NCBI RefSeq assembly: GCF_900167525.1 | Contig: NZ_FUZQ01000003.1 | Span: 186,001-250,000, forward strand | Length of the DNA stretch: 64,000 bases | Direction of reading: 5' to 3' | Origin: Krasilnikoviella flava | GTDB taxonomy: Bacteria; Actinomycetota; Actinomycetes; Actinomycetales; Cellulomonadaceae | Shown: in pieces, positions 8,108 to 16,120 of the stretch | Layout: each line of letters begins with the position of its first letter | How positions within the stretch are numbered: position 1 is the stretch's first letter | Made by a program: the position numbers and the translations under genes | The notes under the pieces: generated by a model | Told to the model about the DNA's origin: nothing | The model's input: only the letters and a program-made list of their open reading frames with translations | Database searches by the model: none

Positions 8108-8734
8108 ATGACGACGGCGCCGCCCCCTGACCCCCGGACCGTGCTCCACCGCTACCTGCGCTCGGCCCGCGAGGCGCTGCTGTGGAAGGTGGAAGGGCTG
8201 TCGGAGCGGGAGGCGCGGATGCCTCGCACGCCGACGGGCACCAACCTCCTCGGGCTGGTCAAGCACGCGGCCACCGTGGAGATCGGCTACTTCGGCGGCG
8301 TGTTCCGGCGCCCATGGCCCCGCCCCGAGGACGCGCCGTGGCTCGCCGCGGCCGACGCCCCCGACGCCGACGCCGACGCGCTGCAGGCGGAGTTCTTCGC
8401 GACCGCAGACGAGTCGGTCGGGCAGATCATCGGCCTGTACCGGCAGGTGTGGGACTTCGCGGACGCGACCATCGAGGCGCTCCCCCTCGACGCGCCCGGT
8501 CGTGTCCCCTGGTGGCGCGAGGGGCACCAGGACGTCACGCTGCACCAGATCCTCGTGCACGTGACCACCGAGCTGCACCGGCACGCCGGGCACGCCGACA
8601 TCCTGCGGGAGGAGGCCGACGGCGCCGTCGGCATGCGGCCCGGCAACGACAACCTGGCGAGCGGCTTCGACTACGCCGCCTTCACGGCCACCCTGCGTGG
8701 CATCGCCGAGCAGTTCCCCGAGGAGAGCCGATGA
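8108..8734 (+). CDS. DinB/DUF664 family protein
   Basis: A 208-residue four-helix-bundle protein of the DinB/DUF664 superfamily, whose actinobacterial members are often mycothiol-dependent transferases. The three metal-binding histidine positions can be placed at VKHAATVE, near residue 55, and in HVTTELHRHAGHADILRE, near residues 140-157. The ATG at 8108 gives the standard N-terminus (an upstream start would add an Ala/Gly-rich leader). Its stop overlaps the next start (ATGA), so it forms a two-gene unit with the VOC protein. The substrate is not apparent. Confidence 0.85.
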   Translation: MTTAPPPDPRTVLHRYLRSAREALLWKVEGLSEREARMPRTPTGTNLLGLVKHAATVEIGYFGGVFRRPWPRPEDAPWLAAADAPDADADALQAEFFATADESVGQIIGLYRQVWDFADATIEALPLDAPGRVPWWREGHQDVTLHQILVHVTTELHRHAGHADILREEADGAVGMRPGNDNLASGFDYAAFTATLRGIAEQFPEESR

Positions 8735-9159
8735 CCGACGACGTCCCCACCGTCCCGACGATCCGCCAGGTCGTGCTCGACACGGCCGACGCACGCGGGC
8801 TCGCCGAGTTCTACCGCGAGATGTTCGGCCTCGCGTACCGCCCGGGCGACGAGCCGCCGGCACCGGGCGAGCCGGACCCGCGGGGCGCGGACTGGCTGGT
8901 GCTGCGCCACCCGGGCGGCGTCCCCCTCGCCTTCCAGCAGGTACCGGCGCTGCCGCCGTCGACCTGGCCGGACGACGGCGTGCCGCAGCAGCTGCACCTC
9001 GACGCCACCGTGCCCGACGTCGCCGCGCTGGACCGCCAGCACGAGCGCGCCCTCGCGCTCGGGGCACGGCTGCTGCGCGACCGGTCCGACGACCCCCAGG
9101 AGCCGCTGCGGGTCTACGCCGACCCCGCCGGTCACCCGTTCTGCCTCTTCGTGGGCTGA
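8731..9159 (+). CDS. VOC (glyoxalase/bleomycin-resistance) superfamily protein
   Basis: A 142-residue VOC protein of the type common in actinobacteria: IRQVVLDTADARGLAEFYREMFG at the start of module 1 and QLHLDATVPDVAALD then VYADPAGHPFCLFVG in module 2. Metal ligands of true glyoxalase I are not all recognisable, so a specific reaction cannot be given. It is translationally coupled to the DinB-like gene by ATGA overlap, suggesting a shared detoxification role (inference). Confidence 0.85.
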   Translation: MTDDVPTVPTIRQVVLDTADARGLAEFYREMFGLAYRPGDEPPAPGEPDPRGADWLVLRHPGGVPLAFQQVPALPPSTWPDDGVPQQLHLDATVPDVAALDRQHERALALGARLLRDRSDDPQEPLRVYADPAGHPFCLFVG

Positions 9160-9174
9160 TTCGTGGCTGAGGGC

Positions 9175-9701
9175 TCAGCCCCAGGAGTCGCAGCCCCAGC
9201 CGTCGCCGTCCGCGTCGAGGCGGTGGTAGTCGTCGCTGCCGACCCAGACCTTCTTGCGGACGTCGGAGCAGTCGAGGTCCTTGCCCGGGTAGTTCCACGG
9301 GCCCTTGACGTACGTGCGCACGTAGTCGGTCGCGCGGTCGGCCTCGAGGTTGGACTTCCCGGCGAACTTGACGACCCAGGTGCCCGACCGCGACTGCGAG
9401 TGCTTGTAGCCGTAGGCGCCCTTGGTGTTCGTCTTCAGGGTCTTGATCCTGACCGGCTTCGCGTCGCCCGCCGGGTCGAACCACACGGCGATCGCCTTGC
9501 CGGCCGTCGGAGCCACCCAGCGGCCGGAATTCTTGTACTTCAGCGTGCCGGCGAGGGTCACCGTGCCGCCGACCGCGACCGGCTCCGGCTTGGCGTTGAG
9601 GGTGAGGCTGGTCGGGTAGACCGTGGCCGCCTGCGCGGGGAGCGCGGCTGCCCGAGGGCGATGGCGGCACCGAGGAGCACCGCGATGGAGCGACGAAGCA
9701 T
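9175..9701 (-). pseudogene. Secreted excalibur-domain protein with a one-base frameshift
   Basis: The gene reads as a secreted protein broken by a single missing base. From the ATG at 9701 it encodes a signal-peptide start (MLRRSIAVLLGAAIALG); near 9651-9653 the frame shifts, and the other frame continues as AAALPAQAATVYPTSLTLN, completing the signal peptide and export site. Adding one G to the GGG run (CCC on the plus strand) restores one frame. The mature part has a beta-rich region with KYKNSGRWV and a C-terminal excalibur-like motif: DLDCSD, then DADGDGWGCDSWG, an EF-hand-like calcium loop bounded by cysteines. Either a recent pseudogene or a sequencing error. Its stop is 15 bases from the convergent VOC gene. 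Confidence 0.75.
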
Positions 9702-9760
9702 GAGACTTTCCGTCTCCTGAGGACGAGCGGCGGGATCTGACCTCATCCTGCCGCCCGGTC

Positions 9761-11320
9761 TCAAGCCGGGCGCCGCCGCAGGAAGTGCCACGCCAGGCCG
9801 AGCAGCAGCGTGAAGACGACGGCGAAGACCAGCATGGTGACCCGGTAGGCGTCCACGTAGGCGTCCTGGCTGGCCGCCACCACCTGGTCGAACAGGTCGT
9901 TGTCCCGCGCCCAGGCGGACACGGAGTCGTCGGAGAACCAGCCCACGACCGTGCTCTGCTGGGTCGGGGTCAGACCGAGCTCTGCCAGCCGGTCGGACAG
10001 CCCGCGGCCCAGGCCGCCGTAGAGGAGGGTCGAGCTCAGCGCGGACCCGAGAGCGAACGACGCCTGCCCGATAGCCGGCTTGCTCGCCACCGTCGCGCCG
10101 ACCAGGTCCGGCGGCGGGACCTCGACGAAGAACTCCCCCGCCGCGGTCTCGGTGAGCATCCGGGAGAACCCGCCCAGCACGAGCGAGACGCCGAACACCC
10201 AGTACGGGGTCGTCGCGCCGCCGAGCACGAACAGGTACATCGACAGCGCGACGCCGGTCAGGCCGAGCAGGACGAGCGTCTGCGGCCGGCGGCCGCGCGC
10301 GGCGAGGCGGCCGGCGGCGAACGCGCCGAGCACCATGGCGAGCGACGCCGGGAGCTGGCCCAGGGTGACGTCCAGCGGGCTGTATGCGTACACGTACTGC
10401 CACAGCAGCGACAGCTGCAGCACCATGACGGCCTGCCACATGTTGAACGAGACGTCCGCGGTCAGCGCGCCGGCGAGGTTGCGGTCCTTGAACAGGTGCA
10501 CGGGCAGGGCCGGCTCGTCGTGGTGCTGCTCCCACCACAGGAACCCGGCCAGCGCGACGACGCCGACCACGACCGGCACGAGCACCCGCGCCGTCAACCA
10601 GCCGTTCGCCGCGTCGCTGACGCCCCAGATGATCCCCACCAGCGCGACGGCGACGAGCACCAGCCCCACCGGGTCGGACTTGCGCCGGTGCACGGCCTTC
10701 GACCGCGGCACGAACAGCTTGTTGAGCACGAGCGCCACCGCGCCCACCACGGGCACCACCAGGTACCCGAGGCGCCAGTCCGACCCGATGAGCCAGCCGC
10801 CGAGGATCGTCAGAGGAAGGGTGAAACCGACCTGACCGGTGAAGTACAGCGACATCGCGCTCGGGATGTGGTCGGGCGCCACCGTGCGGATGAGCGCCAT
10901 CGACAGCGCGAGCGTGCCCGCGAGCCCGATCCCCGTGATCACGCGGCCCGTGAGATAGATGCCGAACCCCGGCGCCGTCGCGGTCACCAGGCCCCCCAGG
11001 ACGAGGGCCACCGCGCACCACATCAGTGTCAGGCGCCGGCCGAACCGGTCGCCGATCGTCCCGATCGTGAGGATCGACGCGGCCAGGGCCAGCGTCGCCG
11101 CCGACGCCGCGATCGACCGCTGCGTCGCCGACATACCGAACTCGGCCGCCGCGGACGCGAGGGCCGTGTTGTGCAGGGACACGTCGGCCGCCTGAGCGAC
11201 GCCCGCGACCGTCAGGGCGAAGATCGCCAGGCCGGGCCGCTGCGCGACGCCGTCGGCCGGCTCGCCCGGGGTCGCGCCACCGGACGTCGCGCCGGCGCCG
11301 GCTGGCGCGGCCCCGCTCAC
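9761..11320 (-). CDS. MFS transporter, DHA2-like (14 TM), paralogue 1
   Basis: A 519-residue drug/metabolite exporter of the major facilitator superfamily. The loop 2-3 motif GDRFGRRLT and motif C-like region around TGIGLAGTLALSMALIR are present, and hydrophobic segments number about 14. It shares a distinctive central block (FNMWQAVMVLQLSLLWQYVY, then LGQLPASLAMVLGA) with the MFS gene at 12953-14575, so the two are paralogues. A hydrophilic loop before the last helix holds residues about 430-480. The GTG start overlaps the amidohydrolase stop (GTGA), making it the last gene of a three-gene operon. The substrate is unknown. Confidence 0.9.
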   Translation of the reverse strand: MSGAAPAGAGATSGGATPGEPADGVAQRPGLAIFALTVAGVAQAADVSLHNTALASAAAEFGMSATQRSIAASAATLALAASILTIGTIGDRFGRRLTLMWCAVALVLGGLVTATAPGFGIYLTGRVITGIGLAGTLALSMALIRTVAPDHIPSAMSLYFTGQVGFTLPLTILGGWLIGSDWRLGYLVVPVVGAVALVLNKLFVPRSKAVHRRKSDPVGLVLVAVALVGIIWGVSDAANGWLTARVLVPVVVGVVALAGFLWWEQHHDEPALPVHLFKDRNLAGALTADVSFNMWQAVMVLQLSLLWQYVYAYSPLDVTLGQLPASLAMVLGAFAAGRLAARGRRPQTLVLLGLTGVALSMYLFVLGGATTPYWVFGVSLVLGGFSRMLTETAAGEFFVEVPPPDLVGATVASKPAIGQASFALGSALSSTLLYGGLGRGLSDRLAELGLTPTQQSTVVGWFSDDSVSAWARDNDLFDQVVAASQDAYVDAYRVTMLVFAVVFTLLLGLAWHFLRRRPA

Positions 11321-12930
11321 GACGCCTCGTGCACCGTGACGCCGCGCTTGATCGTGCGCAGCACCTGGATGTCGCGGATCGCGTCCACGTCGACCTCGAG
11401 GGGGTTGTCGCTCAGGACCACGAGGTCGCCGAGCTTGCCCACCTCGATCGACCCGCGGTCGCCCTCCGTGCGGTGCTCGTAGGCAGCGTTGATGGTCAGC
11501 GCCCGCAGGCCCTCGAGCGGGGTGACCCGCTGGTCCTCGCCGAGCACGACGCCACCGGTCGACGTGCGGGACACCGAGCTCCACAGGAGCAGCAGCGGGT
11601 CGATCGGCGTGACCGGGTAGTCGGAGTGGTTGGACGGGCGTAGGCCCCTGTCGATCGCGGAGCGCATCGGCGAGATACCGAACGCCCGCTCCCGGCCGAA
11701 GTTCGCGAGGTGCGTGTCCCCGAACAGCAGGGTGTGCACGGTGAACATCGACGGCTCGAACCCCTCGGCCACGTAGTCGTCGAGCTGGTCCAGGCGCATC
11801 ACCTGCGAGTGGATCGGCACGGTCCGCCCCGGCGGGGTCGCGCCCGCCGCCTTGGCGGCGCGGTGGGCCGCGAGGAGCTGGTCCACCGCGCCGTCCCCGT
11901 TGCAGTGCGCGAACACCTGGACGCCGTTCCGGTACGCCGTCGTCACGATCGCGTCGCTGGTCGGCTGGTCGATGTTGGCGATGCCGTGCCAGTGCTGCTC
12001 CCCGCTGGGGCCGCCCGTGAGGTACTCCTGCGTGACGTTCGCCGTCTTGCCCTGCGGCGAACCGTCCAGGATCAGCTTGACCCCCTGCACCGTGTGCCCG
12101 CCGACCGTCGTGTCGACGAGACCCGACGCCACCGCCTCGTCGAGCTCGGTAAAGATCACGAGGCTGCGCACGTCGACCGGCAACGCGCCCTCGGCGGCGA
12201 ACCCGCGCACCTTCTCGACCTGCGGCCACGTGGCGGCGCCGTCCTGCACGGTCGTCATGCCCCAGCGCGCGTACTCGGCGAGCATCGCGTCGAACTCCCC
12301 GCGCCCGTAGTCGAGCAGCGAGAACGCGAGCGGCATCCACGCCCCCTCCCACAGCACGCCGTTCGGCCGGTCGGTGCCGGGGACGCGCACGATCGTGCCG
12401 CCGTCGGGGTCCGCGACGCCCGGGACATAGCCGTGCTCCTCGAGCACGCGGGTGTTCACGACCCCGCCGTGCGCCGACACGTGCACGACGGCGACGCGGT
12501 GGTCGGGGAACTCCCGGTCGAGGATCTCGGCGGTGAGCTCGCCGTCGTCGTCCATCGCCTCCGGGTAGTAGCCCCACCCGATGACGTACTCGCCGGGGGC
12601 GGGGTCGTTGCGGTCTTTCGCCTCGTGCAGCTTGGCCAGGATGTCGCCGACGGTCCGCGTGCCCCCGACGGGTGGAGTGGTCAGCGCCGCGTGCTTGATG
12701 AACGGCGCGCCCATCGAGACGTGGCTGTGTGCGTCCACGAAGCCGGGGACGACGGTCCGCCCGCCGAGGTCGACCACCTCCGTGCCGGGCCCGGCGAAGG
12801 CCCCGACCTCGGTCGCCGACCCGACGGCCGTGATCGTCCCCGCGGTGACTGCCACCGCCTCCGCGATCGTGTCGGCGTCGTCCACCGTGACGACGGTGGC
12901 GTTCGTGAGGATCAGGTCGGGCGCGGTCAT
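11317..12930 (-). CDS. Amidohydrolase, YtcJ-like
   Basis: A 537-residue metal-dependent amidohydrolase of the YtcJ/exoenzyme-like branch. The N-terminal beta sandwich starts LILTNATVVTVDDAD; the metal motif DAHSH places His68 and His70; later histidines appear in VSAHGG, FAHCNGDGA, PIHSQVM and the catalytic-Asp region HSDYPVTP. The end returns to the sandwich with GSIEVGKLGDLVVLSDNPL. Flanked in one operon by two related MFS exporters: 22 bases after the upstream one and overlapping the downstream one. The substrate is presumably an amide or related compound handled by those transporters; this is inferred from context only. Confidence 0.9.
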   Translation of the reverse strand: MTAPDLILTNATVVTVDDADTIAEAVAVTAGTITAVGSATEVGAFAGPGTEVVDLGGRTVVPGFVDAHSHVSMGAPFIKHAALTTPPVGGTRTVGDILAKLHEAKDRNDPAPGEYVIGWGYYPEAMDDDGELTAEILDREFPDHRVAVVHVSAHGGVVNTRVLEEHGYVPGVADPDGGTIVRVPGTDRPNGVLWEGAWMPLAFSLLDYGRGEFDAMLAEYARWGMTTVQDGAATWPQVEKVRGFAAEGALPVDVRSLVIFTELDEAVASGLVDTTVGGHTVQGVKLILDGSPQGKTANVTQEYLTGGPSGEQHWHGIANIDQPTSDAIVTTAYRNGVQVFAHCNGDGAVDQLLAAHRAAKAAGATPPGRTVPIHSQVMRLDQLDDYVAEGFEPSMFTVHTLLFGDTHLANFGRERAFGISPMRSAIDRGLRPSNHSDYPVTPIDPLLLLWSSVSRTSTGGVVLGEDQRVTPLEGLRALTINAAYEHRTEGDRGSIEVGKLGDLVVLSDNPLEVDVDAIRDIQVLRTIKRGVTVHEAS

Positions 12931-12952
12931 GGTTCCTCGATTCCTCTCGTGC

Positions 12953-14575
12953 TCAGCTCTGGGTCTCGTCCCCGCGCGGGCCGGCGTCGCCGCCCGCGAG
13001 GGCAGCCGGGCGGCCGTCGAGCGTCAGCGGCCCGTCGACGAGCCGGCCGGCCTTGCGGTCCCGGTTCGCCTTGGCGAAGAACAGCGTGGAGATGATCGCG
13101 AAGAACGCCAGGAAGCCCGCGATGATGAACATCGTCCCGTTGAAGGAGCTCAGGAAGACCTCGGACGCCTGGTCGATCACCTTCTGCACGACGGCGGGGT
13201 CGTAGTCGGACATGTCCCCGCCGGAGACGTACTGCTGGATCATGCCGGTGTACTGGCCCTGCTGCGACGGCTCCACGTTGGCGTCGGCGAACGCCTCCGC
13301 GATCCCCCGCCCGTACTGCCCGAACAGGAACGTCGAGGACAGGGCGGTGCCCAGCGCGAAGCTCGTCTGGCCGATGGCGGTCTTCGACGACGCCATCGCG
13401 CCGGTCAGGGCCGGCGGCGGCTTGGCCACGAAGAACTGGCCCATCGTCGTCTCGTTGAGCATGCGGGCGAAACCGCCGACGATCATCGGGATCGCGAAGA
13501 AGACGTACGGCGACGTCGTCGTCGAGAAGCCGAACAGCACCATGGTCCCGATGAGCAGCACGTGGCCGATGATCAGGTTGAGCGACGCCGGGATGCCGCG
13601 GGACAGCAACCGGCCGGCGATCACGGCGCCCACCACCATGGCGAGGCTCATCGGCAGCTGGCCGAGGCTCACCTGCAGCGGCGTGTACTGGTACACGTAC
13701 TGCCACAGCATGGACAGCTGGATCATCACCACGGCCTGCCACATGTTGAACGAGAACCCGACCGCGACGGAGCCCGCGAGCTCGGGGTCCTTGAACAGCT
13801 TGACCGGGAACGCCGGGGCGGCGATGCGCCCCTCCCACCAGATGAAGAGCGCCATGAACACCAGGCCGACGAGCACCGGCACGAGCACCTGGGTGGAGCC
13901 CCAGCCGTAGCTGGCGGCGTTCGACAGCCCGTAGATGAGGCCGATGAGGGAGACGGCGATCGAGCCGAGGCCGACGTAGTCGAACGCGCCGACGCTGTCG
14001 GCCTTGGCCTCGGGCAGCCCACGCAGGCACATGAGCAGGGCGATCACCGCGACGATCGGCATGGCGAGGTAGCCGAACCGCCAGCCGAAGCCGGCCAACC
14101 ACCCGGCGACGACGCCGAGCACCAGCGCGGCCGCCGTCTGCCCGGCGAGCCAGAACGCGACGGCCTTCGGGATCTGGTTCGGCAGCACCTCGCGCAGCAG
14201 GGCGAAGCTCAGCCCGAACGACGCCGCGATCCCCACGCCGGTGACGGCCCGTCCGAGGATGAAGATCGCCGTCGTGGGGGCGATCGCCGTGAGGACGCCG
14301 CCCGCGATCGCGACCACCAGGCCCGCGAGCATCACCTTGCGGCGCCCCAGGCGGTCGCCCAGCGCCCCCGTCGTGAGGATGAACGCCGCCAGCGACAGGG
14401 TGCCGACGCTGGCCGCGAACGCCCGCGACGAGCTCGACATGTCGAGATCGACGCTCGCCCCGACGATGGCGATGTTGTTCGCCGTCGGGTCCACCACCTG
14501 GAGACAGGAGGCGGCGGTCAGCGCCACCAGCGCCGCCGTCGTGCCCTTCATGTGCCCTGCGACCTGCGTCGTCAT
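12953..14575 (-). CDS. MFS transporter, DHA2-like (14 TM), paralogue 2
   Basis: A 540-residue 14-TM exporter, first gene of the MFS-amidohydrolase-MFS operon. Seen: GDRLGRRKV in the loop 2-3 motif, TGVGIAASFGLSFALLRE, and the block SFNMWQAVVMIQLSMLWQYVY shared with paralogue 1. A long loop (QQYVSGGDMSDYDPAVVQKV) precedes the last helix, then a 40-residue acidic tail. Start ATG at 14575; the 124-base divergent space to rlmC should hold the operon promoter. The pair differ enough to be an old duplication. Confidence 0.9.
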   Translation of the reverse strand: MTTQVAGHMKGTTAALVALTAASCLQVVDPTANNIAIVGASVDLDMSSSSRAFAASVGTLSLAAFILTTGALGDRLGRRKVMLAGLVVAIAGGVLTAIAPTTAIFILGRAVTGVGIAASFGLSFALLREVLPNQIPKAVAFWLAGQTAAALVLGVVAGWLAGFGWRFGYLAMPIVAVIALLMCLRGLPEAKADSVGAFDYVGLGSIAVSLIGLIYGLSNAASYGWGSTQVLVPVLVGLVFMALFIWWEGRIAAPAFPVKLFKDPELAGSVAVGFSFNMWQAVVMIQLSMLWQYVYQYTPLQVSLGQLPMSLAMVVGAVIAGRLLSRGIPASLNLIIGHVLLIGTMVLFGFSTTTSPYVFFAIPMIVGGFARMLNETTMGQFFVAKPPPALTGAMASSKTAIGQTSFALGTALSSTFLFGQYGRGIAEAFADANVEPSQQGQYTGMIQQYVSGGDMSDYDPAVVQKVIDQASEVFLSSFNGTMFIIAGFLAFFAIISTLFFAKANRDRKAGRLVDGPLTLDGRPAALAGGDAGPRGDETQS

Positions 14576-14699
14576 CCCGGCCTCCCCGTTGGCGACGTGA
14601 CCTCTTCCGGCCCGAGCACAACCTAAGGTCGCCCGCCGTGGGCCGCATCAGGAGGCCGGGGCGCCCGCCGGGCGCGCCGGGACGGGGGAGAATGGGTCG

Positions 14700-15953
14700 G
14701 TGCAGTGCCCCCACTTCGACGCCGGCCGCTGTCACTCGTGCACCCTGCTGGCGACGCCGTACCCCACGCAGGTGCGCGAGAAGCAGGAGCACGTGGCCGC
14801 CCTGCTCGCCGACGACCGGATCGCCTGGCTGCCGCCGGCGACCGGCCCCGAGGCCGGGTTCCGCAACAAGGCGAAGATGGTGGTGAGCGGCACGCTCGAG
14901 GAGCCGGTGCTCGGCATCCTCGGCTCGGCGGCGGGACCGTTCTCCGGTCAGGGCATCGACCTCACCGACTGCGGCCTGTATCCGGGCGCGCTGCAGGAGT
15001 CGTTCCCCGTCCTGGCCGAGCTGATCACGCGCGCCCGGCTGCAGCCCTACGACGCGACGTCGCCGTCACGCGGGGCGCGCCGACGCGAGACGCCGCGCGA
15101 GTCGGCGTGGCGGGGCGAGCTCAAGCACGTGCTCGTCACGCTGTCCGCCGACGGCGAGCTCATGGTGCGGTTCGTGCTGCGCAGCCAGGAGCCGGTGGCC
15201 CGGCTCCGCAAGCACCTTTCGTGGCTGCTCGCCGCGCTGCCGCAGGTCGCGGTGGTGAGCGTCAACGTGCAGCCCGCGCACGCGGCCGTCCTCGAGGGCG
15301 AGCAGGAGATCGTGCTCACCGACCGGCACGCCCTGCCGATGCGGGTCGGGGCCGACGGCATCACCCTGCACCTGCGGCCGCAGAGCTTCTTCCAGACCAA
15401 CACCGCCGTCGCCTCCGCCCTCTACGCGCAGGCCCGCGCCTGGGTGGACGAGGTCGGGCCGGCCTCGCTGTTCGACCTGTACTGCGGCGTCGGCGGCTTC
15501 GCCCTGCACTGCGCGGCTCCCGGGCGCACCGTCACCGGCATCGAGATCTCCGCCGAGGCCATCGCCAGCGCCACCACGACGCGCGACGAGCTCGCCGCCC
15601 TGCCCGCCGGCGCCGTCGTCGCCGGCCACGACGCCACCTGGTGGGCCGGCGCCGTGCGCGACGTCCGCTTCGCCGCGGGCGACGCCACCGCCGTCGCCCG
15701 CGACGACGGGGCGCCCGAGCTCGTGATCGTCAACCCGCCACGGCGCGGTATCGGCGCCGACCTGTCGCGCTGGCTCGAGGACTCCGACGCCACGCACGTG
15801 CTCTACTCGAGCTGCAACGCCGTGACGCTCGCCGAGGACCTCGCGCGGATGCCGTCGCTGCGACCGACCCGTGCCCGGCTGCTCGACATGTTCCCGCAGA
15901 CCAGCCACTACGAGGTGCTGGTGCTCCTCGAGCGGACGGCAACCGCTGGTTGA
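14700..15953 (+). CDS. rlmC: 23S rRNA (uracil-C5)-methyltransferase RlmC-type
   Basis: A 417-residue SAM-dependent RNA m5U methyltransferase. The iron-sulfur cysteines are Cys3, Cys11, Cys14 (MQCPHFDAGRCHSC) and Cys91 (LTDCGLYP). The SAM-binding motif DLYCGVGGFALH is at 259-270, NPPRRG at 345-350, and the catalytic cysteine Cys372 is in YSSCNAVTL. The absence of an N-terminal TRAM domain and the cysteine starting at residue 3 match RlmC (RumB) rather than RlmD. The GTG at 14700 puts Cys3 correctly. The last codon and stop (GGT TGA) are supplied by the intergenic repeat at 15948-15993. Confidence 0.9.
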   Translation: MQCPHFDAGRCHSCTLLATPYPTQVREKQEHVAALLADDRIAWLPPATGPEAGFRNKAKMVVSGTLEEPVLGILGSAAGPFSGQGIDLTDCGLYPGALQESFPVLAELITRARLQPYDATSPSRGARRRETPRESAWRGELKHVLVTLSADGELMVRFVLRSQEPVARLRKHLSWLLAALPQVAVVSVNVQPAHAAVLEGEQEIVLTDRHALPMRVGADGITLHLRPQSFFQTNTAVASALYAQARAWVDEVGPASLFDLYCGVGGFALHCAAPGRTVTGIEISAEAIASATTTRDELAALPAGAVVAGHDATWWAGAVRDVRFAAGDATAVARDDGAPELVIVNPPRRGIGADLSRWLEDSDATHVLYSSCNAVTLAEDLARMPSLRPTRARLLDMFPQTSHYEVLVLLERTATAG

Positions 15954-15993
15954 GCCTGTCGAGACCGTGTGCGTGGTCTCGACAGGCTCGACC
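15948..15993. repeat. Inverted pair of the 19-bp GGTCGAGCCTGTCGAGACC repeat (hairpin)
   Basis: GGTTGAGCCTGTCGAGACC (15948-15966) faces GGTCTCGACAGGCTCGACC (15975-15993) with an 8-base loop, one mismatch in 19. It can act as a terminator for rlmC, whose stop codon is inside the left arm. Further copies occur at 17722-17795 and 33851-33933. Confidence 0.85.
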
Positions 15994-16120
15994 GACGGCG
16001 GCAGGGGTTTCCTGAACACGGGCTGAGGCCTACGCTCGCGCCAACCGCACCCCGCAGCGTCGCGCCGTGCGTCGTGAGCCCGACCCCGGGCCTCGCGGGG
16101 TCACCACCAGGAGGTCGACC

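Noticed and set aside
9175-9561. A complete 128-residue protein starting at the GTG at 9561
   Set aside because: The coding pattern clearly continues upstream into a signal peptide interrupted by a frameshift, so this start is not authentic.
11321-12577. N-terminal extension of the MFS transporter into the amidohydrolase gene (938-residue fusion)
   Set aside because: The extra part lies in the wrong frame of the amidohydrolase gene; the GTG at 11320 overlapping its stop is the natural start.
14621-14629. ACCTAAGGT before rlmC/MFS as an iron-box half site
   Set aside because: Only a half-length match; more likely part of a -10 region, too weak to call.
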